NCBI GenBank assembly: GCA_030447005.1
Contig: JAUJME010000070.1
Coordinates: forward strand, 1 to 7,631
Reading direction: 5' to 3'
Length of the DNA: 7,631 nt
From: Solirubrobacteraceae bacterium
GTDB lineage: Bacteria; Actinomycetota; Thermoleophilia; Solirubrobacterales; Solirubrobacteraceae
Shown: one piece after another, positions 5,555 to 7,631 of the stretch
Position numbering within the stretch: position 1 is the first letter of the stretch
How the letters are laid out: each line of letters begins with the position of its first letter
The notes under the pieces: generated by a model
What the model saw: only the letters and a program-made list of their open reading frames with translations
Told to the model about the DNA's origin: nothing
Database searches by the model: none
Program-made: the position numbers and the translations under genes

Positions 5555-6825
5555 ACCGGCCCGGTCGACGCCGCGGCGGCGCCCTCTCCGGGCGCGCCGA
5601 GCTCGGTCCCGCAGGCCGCGCAGGCCGTCGCGCCCGCGCGCACCGGCGCGCCGCACTCGGGGCACGGCCGGCCCGCCGCCACCGCGCCCGGCTCGGCGTC
5701 GAGGCCGGCGCCCGCCCCGGCCAGCGCGACGCCGCCGACGCGCGGCCACGGCTCGAGCGTGAGGTGGCGGCGCATGTAGACGACCGTCTCGCGGAGGATC
5801 GCGGCGATCGGCAGCGAGATGAACGCGCCGATGATCCCGTAGAGCTGCCCGCCCATCAGCAGGGCGAAGATCACCAGCAGCGGGTTGATCCGGAGGGAGT
5901 GGCCGAAGACCTGCGGGGCGACGACGTGGCCCTCGATCTGCTGCAACCCGGTGAAGGCGAGGGTCAGCCACAGCGCGTCGAGCGGCTCGCCGCCGAACAG
6001 GGAGATCAGCACGGGCGGCGCCGCGCCGATCGCCGGCCCGACGTAGGGGATCAGCTCCGCGAAGCCGAAGAAGAGGCCGAAGAAGAGCGCGTAGGTCTTG
6101 CCGTCCTCGAAGATCCCGACCGAGCCGAGGACGTAGAGCATCACCCCCGCGCTCGTGCCCATGATCGTCGAGAACATGAGTTGGCCGCGGACGTAGCCGA
6201 AGACGGCGGCCTGGATGCGCGTCGGGAAGTCGTCGGCCGCCGTGCCGTCGCCGCGCGGGACGATCGAGCGGACGAGCTGGCCGATCCGCTCGCCGTAGAG
6301 CAGCATGTAGATCGCCAGTACGAGGACGAGGATCAGCGCGATCGACGCCTCGACGAGCAGCGTGAGCGCCTCGCGCGTGAAGGTGACGATGTCGCCCGAG
6401 CCCTCGGCGATCTGCGCGCCCAGCGTCTGCAGCGCCGTCTCGCCGGGCTCCTTGAGCTGAATGTTGATGTCGTTGCGATCGAGCCAGCCCTGGAGGTCGG
6501 CGAGCCCCTCGTTGGCGTCGGCCACCAGGTCGGGGACGTTGCGCTGGAAGGCGGAGACCTGGTCGCCGAGCGGGTCGGCCAGCAGCGTGCCGGCGCCGCC
6601 GACGATCACCGCCAGCCCGCCGACGACGGCGAACACGGCGATCCCGCGCGGGAAGCGCGCCCGCCGCAGGATCGTGACGAACGGGTTGAGCAGCAGCGCG
6701 ATGAGCCCCGCGATGATGAACAGCAGGGTGATCGGGCCCGCCGCGCGCACCAGGCCGAAGGCGCCCAGGATCGCCAGCGGCAGGAGGACCAGCTGGATCC
6801 AGCGCGGGACGACGACGGGCACCAT
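5551..6825 (-). CDS. AI-2E family (PF01594) transporter with C-terminal zinc ribbon
   Basis: The protein is 424 residues. It has the AI-2E/UPF0118 layout: two helix pairs near the N-terminus (about 10-26, 30-50, 61-82), a soluble region (about 85-150), then a helix at 155-176 and a cluster to 350. Family signatures are present: ELIPYVGPAIGAAP (257-270), QQIEGHVVAPQVFGHS (295-310) and the following NPLLVIFALLMGGQLYGIIG (314-333). Characterised members are exporters of autoinducer-2 (TqsA) or Na+/H+ antiporters, so the substrate cannot be named here. After the last helix an Ala/Gly-rich linker leads to CPECGAPVRAGATACAACG (388-406): two CxxC pairs ten residues apart, a zinc ribbon, which is not part of the core family. 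Start is ATG 6825-6823; there is no clear ribosome site, and a -10-like CATACT ends 7 bases upstream, so the mRNA may be leaderless. The TAA stop overlaps the TAG of the convergent gene. Confidence 0.93.
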   Translation of the reverse strand: MVPVVVPRWIQLVLLPLAILGAFGLVRAAGPITLLFIIAGLIALLLNPFVTILRRARFPRGIAVFAVVGGLAVIVGGAGTLLADPLGDQVSAFQRNVPDLVADANEGLADLQGWLDRNDINIQLKEPGETALQTLGAQIAEGSGDIVTFTREALTLLVEASIALILVLVLAIYMLLYGERIGQLVRSIVPRGDGTAADDFPTRIQAAVFGYVRGQLMFSTIMGTSAGVMLYVLGSVGIFEDGKTYALFFGLFFGFAELIPYVGPAIGAAPPVLISLFGGEPLDALWLTLAFTGLQQIEGHVVAPQVFGHSLRINPLLVIFALLMGGQLYGIIGAFISLPIAAILRETVVYMRRHLTLEPWPRVGGVALAGAGAGLDAEPGAVAAGRPCPECGAPVRAGATACAACGTELGAPGEGAAAASTGPV

Positions 6826-6870
6826 GCACTCAAGTATGCGGAACCCACAGGCGGTGGAGGTAGCGTCCGC
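6826..6870. promoter_or_regulatory. Short divergent promoter region between AI-2E transporter and YmdB-type gene
   Basis: Only 45 bp separate two divergent starts. The minus strand carries CATACT (6838-6833) seven bases before the transporter ATG; it matches TATAAT at four of six positions, and no -35 is visible 16-18 bp upstream. For the plus strand I see a strong ribosome site but no recognisable promoter, which may lie within the transporter's first codons. Confidence 0.5.
6856..6861 (+). promoter_or_regulatory. Strong Shine-Dalgarno site of the YmdB-type gene
   Basis: GGAGGT sits 9 bases before GTG 6871 and 15 bases before the second in-frame GTG at 6877. The spacing selects GTG 6871 as the start. 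It is the clearest ribosome site in the window. Confidence 0.8.
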
Positions 6871-7631
6871 GTGACCGTGACCTCGATCCTGTTCGTCGGC
6901 GACGTCGTCGCCTCCGTCGGCCGGCGCACGCTGCGGGCGCTCCTGCCGGGGCTGCGCGAGGAGCTCGGGGCCGACTTCGTGGTGGTCAACGGGGAGAACT
7001 CCGCGGGCGGGATCGGCATCACCCCCAAGACGGCGGACGAGATCTTCGCCGCGGGCGCCGACGCGATCACGCTCGGCAACCACGCCTTCCGCCACCGCGA
7101 CGTCTACGCCTACCTCGACGCCGAGCCGCGGATCGTGCGCCCCGCCAACTACCTGCGCTCCCAGCCCGGGCACGGCACCTGCGTCGTCGAGCGCGACGGG
7201 GTCTCGCTCGGCGTCGTCAACCTGAGCGGCAACCTCTTCCTCCAGGCCGGGCGGCCGGCGTTCGTCGAGGTCGACACCGCCCTCGCCGACGTCCGCGACG
7301 CCGACCACGTGCTGGTCGACATGCACGCCGAGGCGACGAGCGAGAAGGTGGCGATGGGCTGGTACCTCGACGGCCGGGTGACCGCGGTGGTCGGGACCCA
7401 CACCCACGTCCCCACCGCCGACGCGCGCGTGCTGCCGGCCGGGACGGCCTACATCACCGACGTGGGGATGACGGGCGCCCGCGACGGCGTCATCGGGGTG
7501 CGCAAGGAGCAGTCCATCCAGGCGATGAAGACCCACATGCCGATCCGCTACGACGCGGCCGAGGGCGACCCGTGGCTGATGGGGGCGCTCATCCGCTGCG
7601 CGCCGCAGCCGCGCCGGGCGGACGCGATCGA
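6871..7631 (+). CDS. ymdB: TIGR00282/YmdB-type metallophosphoesterase, 3' end cut by window edge
   Basis: I read 253 codons without a stop; the Bacillus subtilis YmdB protein is about 264 residues, so only the last few are missing. The dinuclear metal ligands of the family appear in register: Asp11 (LFVGDVVA), Glu42 and Asn43 (VVVNGENSAGG), Asn70 and His71 (ITLGNHAF), His152 (VLVDMHAEATSEK), and His177 and His179 (VVGTHTHVPTAD). The spacings match those of the B. subtilis enzyme, where these residues hold two metal ions. Known members hydrolyse cyclic nucleotides such as 2',3'-cAMP and affect biofilm formation and sporulation; substrate here is inferred. The usual GNHxWD segment reads GNHAFRHRD, a local deviation next to a ligand. 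Start GTG 6871 is set by GGAGGT nine bases upstream. In many bacteria this gene follows rny (RNase Y); here the upstream neighbour is a divergent transporter gene instead. Confidence 0.94.
   Translation, partial: MTVTSILFVGDVVASVGRRTLRALLPGLREELGADFVVVNGENSAGGIGITPKTADEIFAAGADAITLGNHAFRHRDVYAYLDAEPRIVRPANYLRSQPGHGTCVVERDGVSLGVVNLSGNLFLQAGRPAFVEVDTALADVRDADHVLVDMHAEATSEKVAMGWYLDGRVTAVVGTHTHVPTADARVLPAGTAYITDVGMTGARDGVIGVRKEQSIQAMKTHMPIRYDAAEGDPWLMGALIRCAPQPRRADAI

Noticed and set aside
5120..6829. 569-residue minus-strand frame over the AI-2E gene
   Set aside because: It is an Arg/Ala/Pro-rich shadow in another frame of the same strand; the AI-2E frame has recognised motifs and helices.
6826..7536. 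N-terminal extension of the AI-2E reading frame into the YmdB region
   Set aside because: The added residues lie antisense to a metallophosphoesterase with all metal ligands; the transporter begins naturally at ATG 6825.

Overview
The window is about 75% G+C by eye. Codons end almost always in G or C, and GTG or TTG starts are common. The gene content (Flp-type pilin, lipobox lipoprotein of the LolA/LprG type, AI-2E exporter family protein, YmdB-type phosphodiesterase) suits a high-GC actinomycete. Gene style and order make me favour Thermoleophilia/Solirubrobacterales, but that placement is inference. I see no rRNA, tRNA, CRISPR array, insertion sequence or phage gene.

Layout. (1) Positions 1-3941, minus strand: a tight four-gene unit read right to left. 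It encodes a lipoprotein with a LolA/LprG-like look, an ABC ATPase, an ABC-2 type permease with a large extracytoplasmic domain, and a membrane-anchored endonuclease/exonuclease/phosphatase (EEP) family protein that runs off the left edge. Gaps are 27 bp, 10 bp and a 4-bp overlap, so it is very probably one operon for export or handling of an envelope substrate. (2) Positions 3942-4053: a 112-bp divergent intergenic region with a palindrome and an inverted repeat. (3) Positions 4054-5554, plus strand: two genes. The first has the N-terminus of a Flp (class III) prepilin, then a Gly/Pro-rich collagen-like linker, then a C-terminal glycine-zipper hydrophobic domain of the kind found in polymorphic toxins. 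The second, 10 bp downstream, encodes a small protein with three membrane segments. (4) Positions 5551-6825, minus strand: an AI-2E family transporter with an added C-terminal zinc ribbon, whose stop codon overlaps that of the preceding convergent gene. (5) Positions 6826-6870: a 45-bp divergent promoter region. (6) Position 6871 to the right edge, plus strand: a TIGR00282/YmdB-type metallophosphoesterase, nearly complete.

The best candidate for something undescribed is the pair at 4054-5554. A Flp-type prepilin signal and transmembrane helix are fused through a flexible linker to a membrane-active-looking domain, with a multi-pass membrane protein directly behind it. This could be a pilus-displayed or pilus-secreted effector with a membrane immunity partner, or a structural surface protein with an accessory membrane protein. 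The sequence alone does not decide. Second in interest is the lipoprotein/ABC exporter/EEP phosphatase operon, whose last gene has the three-helix-plus-EEP layout of VanJ-type lipid pyrophosphate phosphatases.
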